Source: Spinacia oleracea
Taxonomy: Eukaryota > Streptophyta > Magnoliopsida > Caryophyllales > Amaranthaceae
Direction of reading: 5' to 3'
Assembly: GCF_020520425.1 (NCBI RefSeq)
Contig: NC_079492.1
Coordinates: forward strand, 115,169,157-115,233,156
DNA: 64,000 nt
Position 1 is the first letter of the stretch. Each line of letters opens with the position of its first letter. This document shows positions 1-10,800 of the stretch, piece by piece. Below the pieces are notes generated by a model, which made no database searches, was not told the DNA's origin, and saw only the letters and a list, made by a program, of their open reading frames with translations. The translations under genes were made by a program, and so were the position numbers.

Positions 1-543
1 CATGGCAATGTCATAATCATTTGCATAGATACTTACTTTGGGAAGACTAGTATCGGACAAGACCTATGAAACTTTACTGTAAGAGATGAAAATCTGTCAT
101 AAGTAAATTTCATTAAAATTATTAGACACTAAATCCTCAATACCTGAGTGATTTGAGATTACTTGTTTGAGAACTGGTTGCTTTGACGTTGACCAACCGT
201 CGCACCGTAAAAGGAGGCTATAAAGGCAACGCTCAGGTAATCACCTATCAAACGAAGTCTAATCTCAAGATCGCAAGATTGGGATTGTCCTCCCATAAAT
301 CGGGATGAGATGCTTAAAAGTTGTACAAGGCCACTCGGAGAGCTAGAAACTGTGAAATGCATGGCCGTGCTCGGATGAATCATAGGCTATGATTATCTGT
401 TTATTTGATCAGTTGAACTCTGAAACCGAGGAACACCTCTGGACATAATAAGGATGACAACTCTTACCTTATGTTCAAGAGCAAGCATCGAGCGACAAAG
501 GAATTAGGAAATGCACACTTGTCCCTAAGGACAAGTGGGAGAC
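1..543 (+). mobile_element. 3' internal end of a Ty1/copia element (5' part outside the window)
   Basis: This stretch matches the non-coding segment between the pol stop and the 3' LTR of the three full copies further right (about 43593-44135, 52764-53306 and 61732-62274). It is closest to copy C, sharing for example tcggacaagacc and gtaagagatgaaaatc where copies A and B differ. It ends in the purine-rich tract aaggacaagtgggaga just before the LTR, the expected plus-strand primer. The coding part lies left of the window. No gene is seen here; the 74-codon antisense frame at 159-383 recurs in the other copies only because they are recent. Confidence 0.9.
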
Positions 544-1883
544 TGAAGGAAATAATGCCCTTGGTCCAAGTATGCATTCTATGTTAAGTCTAATAAATGC
601 GGTTCAGTATTAATTAACAAGTTAATAATTCAGTGAGATCAAGTGAGCTGAATGCCTAGCTAGAGGCCGCTTCAGTTCAAGTGGAATTAATGATATTAAT
701 CCACAGCTTACTCTTGACTGAACCCGTAGGGTCACACAAATAGTACGTAAACGGATCAAGTATTTAATGGCATTAGATACTCCATCTATGAATATTCGGA
801 ACCGACGGATCTTGGTTTCAGTGGGAGCTAAGATCGTCACAGGCAAGAAATGAATACTCCGGAAACGATGATATTGCCGGAAACGGAAATATGGATCGTA
901 TCGGAAATATGAATATTATCCAAGTCGTAGATGTTGCCGGAAACGGAAACATGGTACGTATCGGAAAATATTATTGGAAATGGAAATATTACCAGAATCG
1001 GAAATATTGCCGGAAACGGAAATATTGTCAGAATCGGAAATATTACCGGAATCGGAAAATAATTCCGGAAACGGAAATATTAAATATTTGTTCGAAACGG
1101 AAATTAATTCCGGAATCGGAAATATTGAATATTGTTCGTATCGGAAATAGATTCCGGAAATGGAATTTTAATCGGAAGCGTATCGTACGAATTAGCATCG
1201 GACGAGGCCTGCCGGACGAAGGCCCAGCACGAAGCCAGGCCATCGCCCAGCAAGCACGCACGCCACAGCCCAGCGCGCACAAGGCCACGCATGCGTGGGC
1301 CGCGCTGCGTGGGCTGCTGCTCGCATGCGTGGGCAGCCCTTGTGGCTGCCGTGTGTGTGTGAGTTTGAGCTCATGCGAGATTCCTGAATCTGCAAGAATC
1401 AGTGTATGATTAAATGTCTATTCCTATTGGATAAATTGATTAAGTAGAATTCATGTAGAATTCTAATTCCAATTAATTCGCATCCTACTAGGATTACGAT
1501 TCCTTTTCCATAACTCTATAAATAAAGGCCTAGGGGTCATAATTTATACACAAGTTTCAAAGTATTCAAAAGTGAGTTTTTTGAGAGAAAATTCAAACAC
1601 CCATCTTGCCCCAAAAGTGCCGAATTTTCTGAGTACCTTAAGGGCGATTCTAGTTGGTCAATCTTAAGGCGGATCCGGACGTGCTGTGGACTTTCTACGG
1701 AGGGACGACACTTGGAGTCCTAAAAGACTTGTTCTTGTTCGGTTCGGGCGCAGCTAGGGAAGGCACGCAACAAAGAGTATGCATCTAAACTATGCTAAAT
1801 GATTATGTGTAAATAATATGTTTCCTGGGTTAATGGTTGTTTCCGCATGATCTATGTAATGTCATATGTATCATAACCTAACA
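544..1883 (+). repeat. 3' LTR of the copia element
   Basis: The LTR runs from TGAAGGAAATAATG to CCTAACA, the same TG..CA ends as the LTRs between 34267 and 63828, and is 1340 bp long. It contains an AT-rich array of a CGGAAATATT-type motif (about 870-1190), a GC-rich block (about 1200-1370), and a TATA box tctataaata at 1515-1524 that would start transcription near 1550. The GC-rich block differs in sequence and length from that of the other LTRs (see findings). The 5-bp flank after it is gtata; the matching left duplication is outside the window. Confidence 0.9.
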
Positions 1884-2975
1884 GTATAGGTGTATGGTTT
1901 AAACAACACCAAGACGTTGGTTTGCAAAGATAGGGACATCTTTAAAGGATTATGGATTTAAACAATCATACTCTGGTTATTCTTTGTTCACATTAACAAG
2001 AGGGACAATCTAGATTAATGTACTTGTATACGTTGATGATATAATAATTGCATGAAATGATAAGGCATCAACAACAATTTTTAAATATCGTTTGGGAAAA
2101 TGTTTCAAGATGAAGAATTTAAGCGTATTAAAACACTTTCTCGGGTTAAAAGTAGCGCGTAGTAAACAAGGATATTTTATGTGCCAAATGAAGTATGCAC
2201 TAGATATTATTAATGAAACGGGTTTACTAGGAGCTAAACCTAAATCTGCACGGTTCCCAATGGAGCAAAATCATAAATTGGCATTAGCTGATGGAAAATT
2301 GATGGATTGATAGATGATCTAGTATAGAAGGTTTGTCGGACGTCTAATACATCTTGGTGTCACGCCCAGATTTAGCATACTCCTCCCACATTTTGTCTTT
2401 ATTTATGCAACAACCGAGAGAGAAACACATTGTGTGTTGTGCGCTACATGAAAAAGAATCTCGATCAAGGGATTTTATTGCGAGGTGGTAGTGATTTGAT
2501 TTTGGAGGGTTGGTGTGATTCTGATTGGGCAAGTTTCCCTCTTACTAAGAGATCGCTAAGCGGGTGGTCTGGTTCGTGTTACTTGGTTATTCACCCATTT
2601 TAAAAAAGACCAAGAAGCAACCAATTGTTTCTCGTTCATTAGCACAGTACTGATCAATGGTTGCTATAACATGTGAATTAAAGTGGCCGGAGCAATTGCT
2701 TGGAGAGTTGGGAGTGCATCTTGAAAAAGGAGTGAGACTCTATTGTCATAGCCAATCTGCATTACTGTTTTTAGTGAACGGACAAAACATATAGAAGCAA
2801 ACTGTCATTTTGTCAGAGATGCAATCACAAGTGGATTACGTACATCCGTATGTTCCTACAAAGATGCACTTGACGAACATTTTTACTACAGTTTAGGAAA
2901 AACAACAGTTCGGATTTTTATCACGCAAGTTGGGCATTCAGGATCTTCACACTCCAATTTGATGGGGTATTGCAA
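1884..2975 (+). pseudogene. Decayed Ty1/copia pol remnant (reverse transcriptase to RNase H)
   Basis: Broken reading frames show the RT C-terminal part. The frame at 2092-2310 reads GKCFKMKNLSVLKHFLGLKV, then a KYALDIINETGLLGAKP block and a PMEQNHKLA block, typical of copia RT. Upstream, 2020-2045 retains a weak YVDDI-like stretch with stops. Further on, 2785-2975 shows the RNase H tail (TKHIEANCHFVRDAI, then a decayed KDALDEHF). Many stops and frameshifts separate the parts, so this is an old copy. It belongs to a different copia lineage from the TGAAGG family, whose LTR abuts it at 1883. Confidence 0.8.
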
Positions 2976-3200
2976 TGTTATGTTATCACATTATTCAGAA
3001 GTAGAATTAGTTAGAATTCTATATTTAAAAATTATAATTGTGTTGATAGGTATAGTAACGTCTACGTATATTATTTAAGAGTGTCAGCTATTCTTTTCTA
3101 AATATTGTATTACATATTCCTCATATTCACCCAGTAATCAGAATGGGAAAAAGAGAAGCAAAAAAAGAAGAACAAGCCATAGGTTCTTTTTGAAGAAAAC
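2976..3200 (+). repeat. Possible 3' LTR of the decayed copia
   Basis: Directly after the RNase H relic the sequence reads tgttatgttatcacattatt, a plausible TGTTA LTR start, followed by AT-rich text with no coding content. The far end cannot be fixed by eye because no second copy is in the window. The stretch from here to 3662 has no recognisable gene; it is read as intron or 3' flank of the LRR gene. Confidence 0.3.
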
Positions 3201-3662
3201 CATGAAAGATGTCAGAATATAAAAGCATGTCTATACACTGTTCGAGTCCTATTCATGGAAATTGTTTTGAAATTGTTAACTTGCTAAGATTCCCCACACG
3301 ACATTATTGAGTAACTACGTCAAGGGCATGCATTTCAAATGTTGTGTTTCCATTTATTACGGAGTATATACAGGCACAAATATATTTTTTTAAAACCCAC
3401 AGGCATTGGAGAGCAAGTATTATTTGACTACAGAACTTACTTGTTTTTATCGAAAGAAAGATATTTCAAAATCTTCAACTGAGTTAGGCCCTCCCAACTT
3501 ACTGAATCATCCGAGATTTCATTTGAATTTAAAATCAATTTCTACAAAACCACGATACAGAAGCACACTGTTTACGATCCAAACAAACAGTTTACAATAG
3601 CGAAGAAGTATTTTATGTCACTTTCGATAACCAAGATAAAAATAAGGATTTTAGTTCTTTAC

Positions 3663-5327
3663 CTCGATACGTGTCAAGCAGCTAATATTGATTGGTATAT
3701 CACGTATAAAGTTGTTGCTGAGATCAAGCACTTTAGCACAAGAGCCAGAAGATGATCCACATTCCCATACTTCTTCAGGTATAGCCTTTGGATTTTCCAA
3801 TTTACACAAATATACATTAATCAGACTCATAAAAGAATACATTCATGGAAATCATCCCAGGATTGTGTGAAGAGATACTACAATGTCAAATTGTCAATAT
3901 AAACATCAAAGAGCCTCCCGACTTGGGCAGGGTGGGAGGGGTTGGGGGGGGGGGGGGGGGGGGGGGGACGAGAGATCGTTTCAACAGAGCCCTCGATCCA
4001 ATGTGCAATGACAATCTGTTACTTTACAGTATATTAACCAAGACAGCTTAATTTGTTCAATTATAATCCAAAAACCAAAGCATAATTAAACTGACTCCAT
4101 TTCAAAAGAAAAAAACAACATGTCTCTCCTACAGAGAAAAATTCTAAGGTCAAGCTCAAGCCTGAGAAGCACAATGATGCAAACACTTTTCAGCAATTAT
4201 CCACACATCTAAACCTCCAGTTTCCGATTCCAGACCAAACATGGAAAACTAGATCCCCTAACTCTCCCTATACCACCAAATACCCTCATCCAAACGCAAT
4301 ACAATAGCTTACCATTAGCTGAAAGCAACTATTCCAAAATTCAGGGTCATGACTCATGACCAAACAAAGAAACATAGTGCGAACACATAAACGCAAAAAT
4401 TGAATAACATAGACACTATCTATGTTCATCTCCACATTCAACCCCCCTCCCCCCTTGACTTTATCCACAAAAACTGCACAAAATGTTCCACATGATTTGC
4501 ATCAAATGCTAAAAGCCTAAAAGCAAATGGAACACTAATTCAGGGATTGTACCTTCAAATTCGACTCAGCGAGGCCAATAACTCTAGTGATCTTCCATCG
4601 TTTAATCCTCGAGTCAGCCATTGGGGTTGCTAGAATGGGCACGAATTTGATGGTTCGATCTGCATTCGTGATTTTCCGATAATTCGACAACACGGATGCA
4701 TTCTTAATCCTCGGACCCTCCTTTCAAACCCAAAATTAAACACCAAAAACTTCATTAAATCACTTCAACGTCAAAATTAATCAATTGTTTACATAATTCA
4801 AACCCAGAATTGAACACCAAAAGCTTCATAAAATGAAATCAACATCAAATTGATCGATTCTTACATAACTCAAACCCAAAATTAAACACCAAAATCTTCC
4901 TTAAATCAGCATCTAACTGATCGATTCTTAAATACTTCAAACCCAAAAATTAAATTGAAACTGGAAGTATAATTGAAATTATTACCCCTTGATGAAGACC
5001 TTCAGCAGCCATGAGCATGATTTTAGACCCATTCTTTATTTCCGAAGTCCTCAAAGTGTTAGAATCAATCAAGACTTTTCCTACAAATTCAAGAAACCAT
5101 TTTTAGAAGCACGTATTTCGATGGAATAAAAATAAACAGGAGGGATACAGAGGAAAACCTTTGTGAATGAGCTTCTGGCCGCGAGGGAGGACGTTAGTGG
5201 AGGATTTGAGCAACTCTTTGAGGTCAGCAATGGTGGAATCAGTCAACATTGACATTCGAATTGTTTCACCACCGAATTTAATCTGCAACTTCACCGTTTC
5301 GCCGGGTACTTCGTCGGCGATTTCCAT
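3663..5327 (-). CDS. Partial LRR protein with N-terminal ubiquitin-like domain (At2g30105-like), four exons visible
   Basis: The ATG is at 5327. Four exons join in frame on the minus strand: 5327-5159, 5080-4986, 4720-4553 and 3785-3663, with GT..AG introns, 185 codons so far. Exons 1-2 give a ubiquitin-like fold (ETVKLQIKFGGETIR; TNVLPRGQKLIHK; continuing GKVLIDSNTLR and KIMLMAAEGLHQG). Exon 3 encodes a linker ending RWKITRVIGLAESNLK, and exon 4 starts the leucine-rich repeats (AIPEEVWECG, then KVLDLSNNFIRDIPINIS). Order and motifs match the plant family 'LRR repeats and ubiquitin-like domain-containing protein At2g30105', whose biochemical role I do not know. The family has many more LRRs. 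Here exon 4 ends in a good donor (GAG|GTAAAG), and no further exon is visible before the copia elements that fill 1-3200. Either the 3' exons lie left of the window, with retrotransposons inside intron 4, or the gene is truncated. Intron 3 holds a run of 24 G at 3944-3967. Confidence 0.85.
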
Positions 5328-5518
5328 TTTTTAGTGTTTTTCCAATTTTCAGTTCACTAGTGTTGGGTGGTTTGACCTGTTTTTAAAAAATTTGTTTATT
5401 TTCCATGCAATAGTGGAGAAAATTTTAATTGGGTATGTATTTAGGAATGGATCGTAATCGGGTCGGATGTGGTAAACACCAAATCTGATCCATTTAAAAT
5501 TTGGACTCTAAAATCTAA
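5328..5518 (-). promoter_or_regulatory. 5' flank of the ubiquitin-like/LRR gene
   Basis: This is the short AT-rich region between the start codon and the Helitron at 5519. It should hold the 5' UTR and core promoter, but I see no convincing TATA box. The insertion of a Helitron within 200 bp of the start codon could affect expression; that is inference. Confidence 0.35.
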
Positions 5519-7094
5519 TCTAATCTAATATACATATATAAAGGAGGCATATTTCCTGAAATATTAAAGCGCCACCTAGGATTACTAATGGTTTCGACCA
5601 ATGAAAAATAAGATTTCTAATTTCTTTTTGAATTAAAAAAATCAAGTTCCACGTAGATATTTTAATTAATTAATTATTAATATATATAACTCCATCGAAA
5701 ATCAAACACTCTAATAATTAAAAAATAATTGATTGCCACGTAGATAATTAATTAGGTGCTACATAGATATTTTAATTAATAAATTAATTACTACTCCCTC
5801 CATTTCTTTTTTATCTTCCTGTTTCTATAAATGTCGTTTCTATTTGATCTTCCTGTTTCTATTTTGGGACATGACTTTTTACCATAAATTTCCCCACCAT
5901 CCCTTATTTAATTCATTCATATTTCCCTATTCACCCACCCAACCCCACTTTTATGATTTTTTATTACTTTTATAAAAATATCTTCTCTCTCCTTCATTTC
6001 TTTATTACTTTCTTCATTTATTTATTATTTTCTCTTACACTCAATCATTACTCTTACACTCAATCATTAAAAGATTCCAATTTCTTAATTTCCACCCAAA
6101 ACTCAAAACAGGAAGATAAAAAAGAAACGGAGGGAGTAATATATATAACTCCATCTAAAATCAAACACTCTAATAATTAAAAAATAAATCTAAAATAAAA
6201 TTCATCCAAAATCAAACAATAATCTAAAATAAAATAAATAAAATTCAATTTAAAATCAAACATTAATCCAATATTAGAGCGCCACGTAGAAAAATCTAAT
6301 GGCTTCGGCCAATGGAGGCATATTTGCTGAAATATTAGAGCGTCACCTAGGATTACTAATGGTTTTGGCCAATTAATGAAAAATAATATTTCTAATTTCT
6401 TTTTGAATTTAAAAAATCAAGTGACACGTAGATAATTAATTAGGTGCCACGTAGATATTTTAATTAATTAATTACTAATATATACAACTCCATCGAAAAT
6501 CAAACAATATAATAATTAAAAAATAATCAATTTCCACGTAGATAATTAATTAGGGTCCACATAGATATTTTAATTAATTAATTACTAATATATACAACTC
6601 CGTCTAAAATCAAATTAAACACTCTAATAATTAAAAAATAAATCTAAATAAAATTCATCCAAAATTAAACAATAATCTAAAATAAAATAAATAAAATTCA
6701 ATTTAAAATCAAACAATAATCTAAAATAAAATAAATAAAATTCAATTTAAAATCAAACATTAATCCAATATTAGAGCGCCACATAGAAAAATCTAATGGT
6801 TTCCGGCAAAGAAAAATAAGATTTCAAAATTAATTTTGAATTAAAAAAGTCGAGTGCCACGTAAAGAAATGATTAACTTTCACGTAAATATTTTTTATTA
6901 ATTATTTATTAATATTACGCATATACAATTTCATCCAAAAACAAACACTTTCATAATAAATAAAATCTAAGATGAAATTCAATGCAAAATAAAAAACTAA
7001 TCTAATCTAATATATAAAAGTAGTATATACATAGGATTTTTATTTAAACATAACAATTTAATAGAATCCGTGCATCGCACGGGCTAAAATCTAG
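5519..7094 (+). mobile_element. Non-autonomous Helitron
   Basis: The 3' end has the Helitron signature: a hairpin at 7068-7082 (stem CCGTGC/GCACGG, loop ATC), then gctaaaat and CTAG at 7091-7094 followed by T. The 5' end is a TCTAATCTAATATACATATA-type start preceded by A; it could also begin five bases earlier at 5514. Insertion between A and T fits. The interior has no ORF and is built of diverged direct repeats: the block beginning ggaggcatatttcctgaaat near 5543 recurs near 6315, and smaller units with aattaattaggtgccacgta recur several times. A Stowaway MITE sits inside. Confidence 0.7.
5794..6136. mobile_element. Stowaway-type MITE (Tc1/mariner)
   Basis: The terminal inverted repeats begin CTCCCTCCATTTCTTTTTTA and its inverted partner ends at 6136. 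They match over about 28 bp with one clear mismatch. TA dinucleotides flank both ends (5792-5793 and 6137-6138), the Stowaway target duplication. At 343 bp it has no coding capacity; the 75-codon frame at 5953-6180 runs out of it and is chance. It is nested in the Helitron, so it arrived later. Confidence 0.85.
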
Positions 7095-7828
7095 TGCATT
7101 CATATTCAAATCCATTTAAAATTCGGACTTCAAAATTGCATTCATATCCAAATTCGAATCCATATCCAATCCATTTACTTACATATCCATAGCCGAATTG
7201 TATTCGTTTAATTCTAAAATGAATTAGAAATCCAATTTTTCATTTAATGAGTTTCTAATAAATTAATAAATTACAACTATACGCGCTTTAATTAAATATA
7301 TTAGATTAAATTGGGAATTTTCTTTTAAAAAAGTTATGAATAAATAGAGCTTTTAATTAAAATTGTTGATAAAAAGTTGAAGATGATGAAAGGGGGTTAC
7401 CAATAAATAGAGCTTTTAATTAAAATTTAAGAAAAGACAATTAATATCTTTATTTTAAAAAATGAAATGAAAATAAATAGAGTTGTTGAAAGATGACCAA
7501 TGGCATATAAGTTTTTGTATTTTAAAATATTAGTATAGATTTACTTAACTATATAGTCTTATCCAATATAGGCAAATGCTAATGAGCGCCCTCGGGTTAT
7601 TTGCCTTATTTTCAGCAACTAATTAATCAATTTATTTGTGTCCTATATATTCCTTATTTATTAGACTATAATATTTACTTCCATATCTCAAAATCATATA
7701 AAAGTGGAATGAAAATAGATTGATGATCGATTACCATAGCACTATGAGTTTACTGTACATAGATAATAAAATTGTGTGCCATCACTAGTAAACTCATTTA
7801 AGGGGTACTATAATCAGTTACAAAAGTG
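7095..7828. other. AT-rich intergenic stretch, no gene seen
   Basis: 7095-7220 contains irregular repeats of the type atccatatccaaattcg that resemble the sequence left of the Helitron at 5440-5515, suggesting the Helitron entered an older repeat. The rest is AT-rich with no conserved reading frame. Confidence 0.5.
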
Positions 7829-10800
7829 TTTTTTTTTTTGGGTTAAAAAGAGTCACTTCATCTAGATTAGACCATCAAAATACACATCACACGGTTATGC
7901 TGAAATCATCAGCTTCCACCCTATGTGGAACAAAAATACAGCCATCCAAGGCATATTCTCTACTTAAGGATAAAGTTTCCAAAAAAAATGTCATTAGTAG
8001 AAGAAATTAGACTAGACTTGCAGGGGGGTTGATACTAATTCCACGATGCAACAGACTCGGCTGGGCATTGGCCTTCCTTGCCACATGGTCCACTTCCTTC
8101 AGCTGCTCCCTCCTTCTTGATTTCAATTAGAGGCTTCCTTGGCTTCTTAGCATGTCCCTGCATTTTCCATATAGGTTAGATAACCAAGTAGTGGTTTTTC
8201 CCTCCTCATTAATGTTGTCAACTGCCACTTAATTTATAGTCAGAGATGATTATAACCCCTATCCACTGGTTCACTATGGCCCAAGAGATGGCGAGCAATA
8301 TTGCTTGGGATTCTGCAGCAATATGTGCTATTGATGTTGTTGAGCCAGCCACTCCATCTATGTAGTTATGATTTGTATTCCTGCAAATTCTGGCATAGGA
8401 AGCAATAAGCAAAGATGTGGAGTAAAAAGTGACATCCACTTTCACAATGTAATCAGCTTGACCAACAATTGGGAATATATGCAAAGGCTTGATGTTTAGG
8501 ACATGAATTTGGTCATTTTGAGAGATATTGGCTAGTTTAGTGGTTTGTACAGTCCAGAAAAGAATGGGTTTGTTTCCCTTTTGAAAGATCCAGAGATTTC
8601 TTCTTAACCAGATTCTCCAAAGACAAAAGCTAAAAATAGTTGTATGGGCAATATTTAAATCAGTGTTCACTTTTATTTCCAACACATTTCCCCAAAACCA
8701 GTTAGTAAAATCAGAATCAGGAAGTTTAACTTTGGGAATAAACTTAACATTTGACCAAAACTCTACTGCCCTAGGACATGTAATAAAGATATGATCTAGG
8801 TTTTCCTGGGTGTTAGGACAAATTTGGCAATTTTCCAGTGGGTATGCTATTCCACAGGCACAACCACATAAAGAATTTAATATTTGGAGGGAATCTAGCT
8901 TTTCACATGGAGATCCACTTTCTGTCAATGACTGTTTGAGGGAACTTAGAGCTCCAAATTTGGTTATATACAATTTTAGAATCAAAGTGTTGGCCTTGTG
9001 AAAGGGAGCAGAAAGGGATGTCAGTCCCAAACTTAGGTATAGGAATAACATGGATCTAATGGATCAGGTCTGTTGGGATTCTACAAGAGATTATGTTCAA
9101 ATTACAGTGGCCATCTTGCATTATGGTGCCAAGGGGAAGGTCTTCCTCTCCTCTACCTAAAGGGCCAACTACTAAAGATCTAAGAGAATTGAACCCTTAC
9201 CTAACCAATTATCATTCCACAAATTAATGTGACTGTCATCCCCTATACACCATGCAGTAAGCTTGCTATATAAGTCTCATCCTCTTCCTACATTCTGCCA
9301 GATGTGGGAGCCAGTTTTGAAAGAAGCAGGGTAGATTCTATTATTGACATATTTTTCCTTAACAAGGTTAGTGGCAAGGTTTTGGGAAGAGTTAAATTTC
9401 TAGCAAAGTTTAGTCCTGGCCACTTGGTTCATAATCAAAGCAGATCTAATGTTTAATCCTCCAGTGTAACACCCTAATAATTCCTTGCTTTTATAAAACC
9501 ATTTTCCAACTTAAAACAAAGGAATTACTAAAGTATTACCGCCACCGTGATAACGGTTAAGGCTAGTACCAGAATTACGCAGCGGAATTTAATGTCAACT
9601 AACTTTTAAAAACATAATTAATAAAATATCGAGGCCTCCTACAAATTGGAACCATGACGGCCCAAAAACCAAAGTATAAAAGTTCAACGAATTCAAACAT
9701 AATTAAAGTATTAAATAAAGTAGTTCGAAATACGAAAGCATGCAACTCTCTCAATTATCCCAAGCCATATGATTTCGATCTACCAACCTGCTATATTATT
9801 CTACTCCCCATTAATGCAAGTGCAAATGATAGATCATCATAGGGTCATTAAGGCAAAGGCCATGACCAAAAACACAAAGCACGTAGTCAGCAAAAGCTGA
9901 GTACTTAGAAGAATAGAGTGAAACAACTATAAACATGCATCACTCACTAAGTACTAATCATCATGCAAAAGCCATTTAATAATTAACAAAAAAATCATGA
10001 ATACAAGACTCGACTCTTGACTCACAATTTAATTAGAATAAGCTTTGAACGGACCAAAAGAATATTCCATAAAGGAAAGGTGATGGGAGCCAACCATACA
10101 CCAAATAATAAATAATAAAATCGGGCCATACCGAGTGTCAGGCCATACCGACGGAATTCCTGCGCATAATATAAATGAAACAACGTCTTGTATCATTAGT
10201 AGGAGATCAAGCTTTCCGGAAAGTCTCCCCCCATTGTTCATACTCAAGGTATATACGTTCCAAGGCGAACTCAAGACTCAACAACATACACACATACAAT
10301 TAATAAACAACAACCAAAACAATCTTATTTTAATGCTTTAGGACTTGTGATCAACAAAGCAAGACACTTGTGAAATTACTACCATGTTCCTCCTCACCAA
10401 AGTGAGATTCCACATCATGCCCATTAACATGAGGGTTGTGCCCTTGCACGACAAATCCTAATTCATTCCATACAAAATATTCCCAACTGAACCCTGCATG
10501 TGCGGTGGCTTACGTGAGCTAACCCTTCACATGTGGTAAAATAAATAGTACAACGAGGTACGAATAATTGGCTCAAAGTATGTTAGACATCCCGTACAAT
10601 AGCATAATAAAAAATAATTCATCCATTGCATGTGAAACAAACCATACATGCATAAATATTGAACAACATGATTGACAATGAAATCCATACTCATAATAAT
10701 CGCAACATGCTTGTTCAACAATTAATCCAATAAATCCAACAATCATAAATCACATGATCGTTCACCAAAATAAACATGATTCCACATTATATAATTCACA

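Noticed and set aside
891..1409. 172-codon frame rich in NRKYCQNRKY units
   Set aside because: It is the LTR CGGAA array read as codons; the equivalents in other LTRs have different lengths and ends.
8037..8170. Separate host exon ending ...KKPRKPLIEIKKEG
   Set aside because: Another frame of the same stretch reads as the C-terminal part of LINE RNase H (VDHVARKANA), with the poly-A complement downstream.
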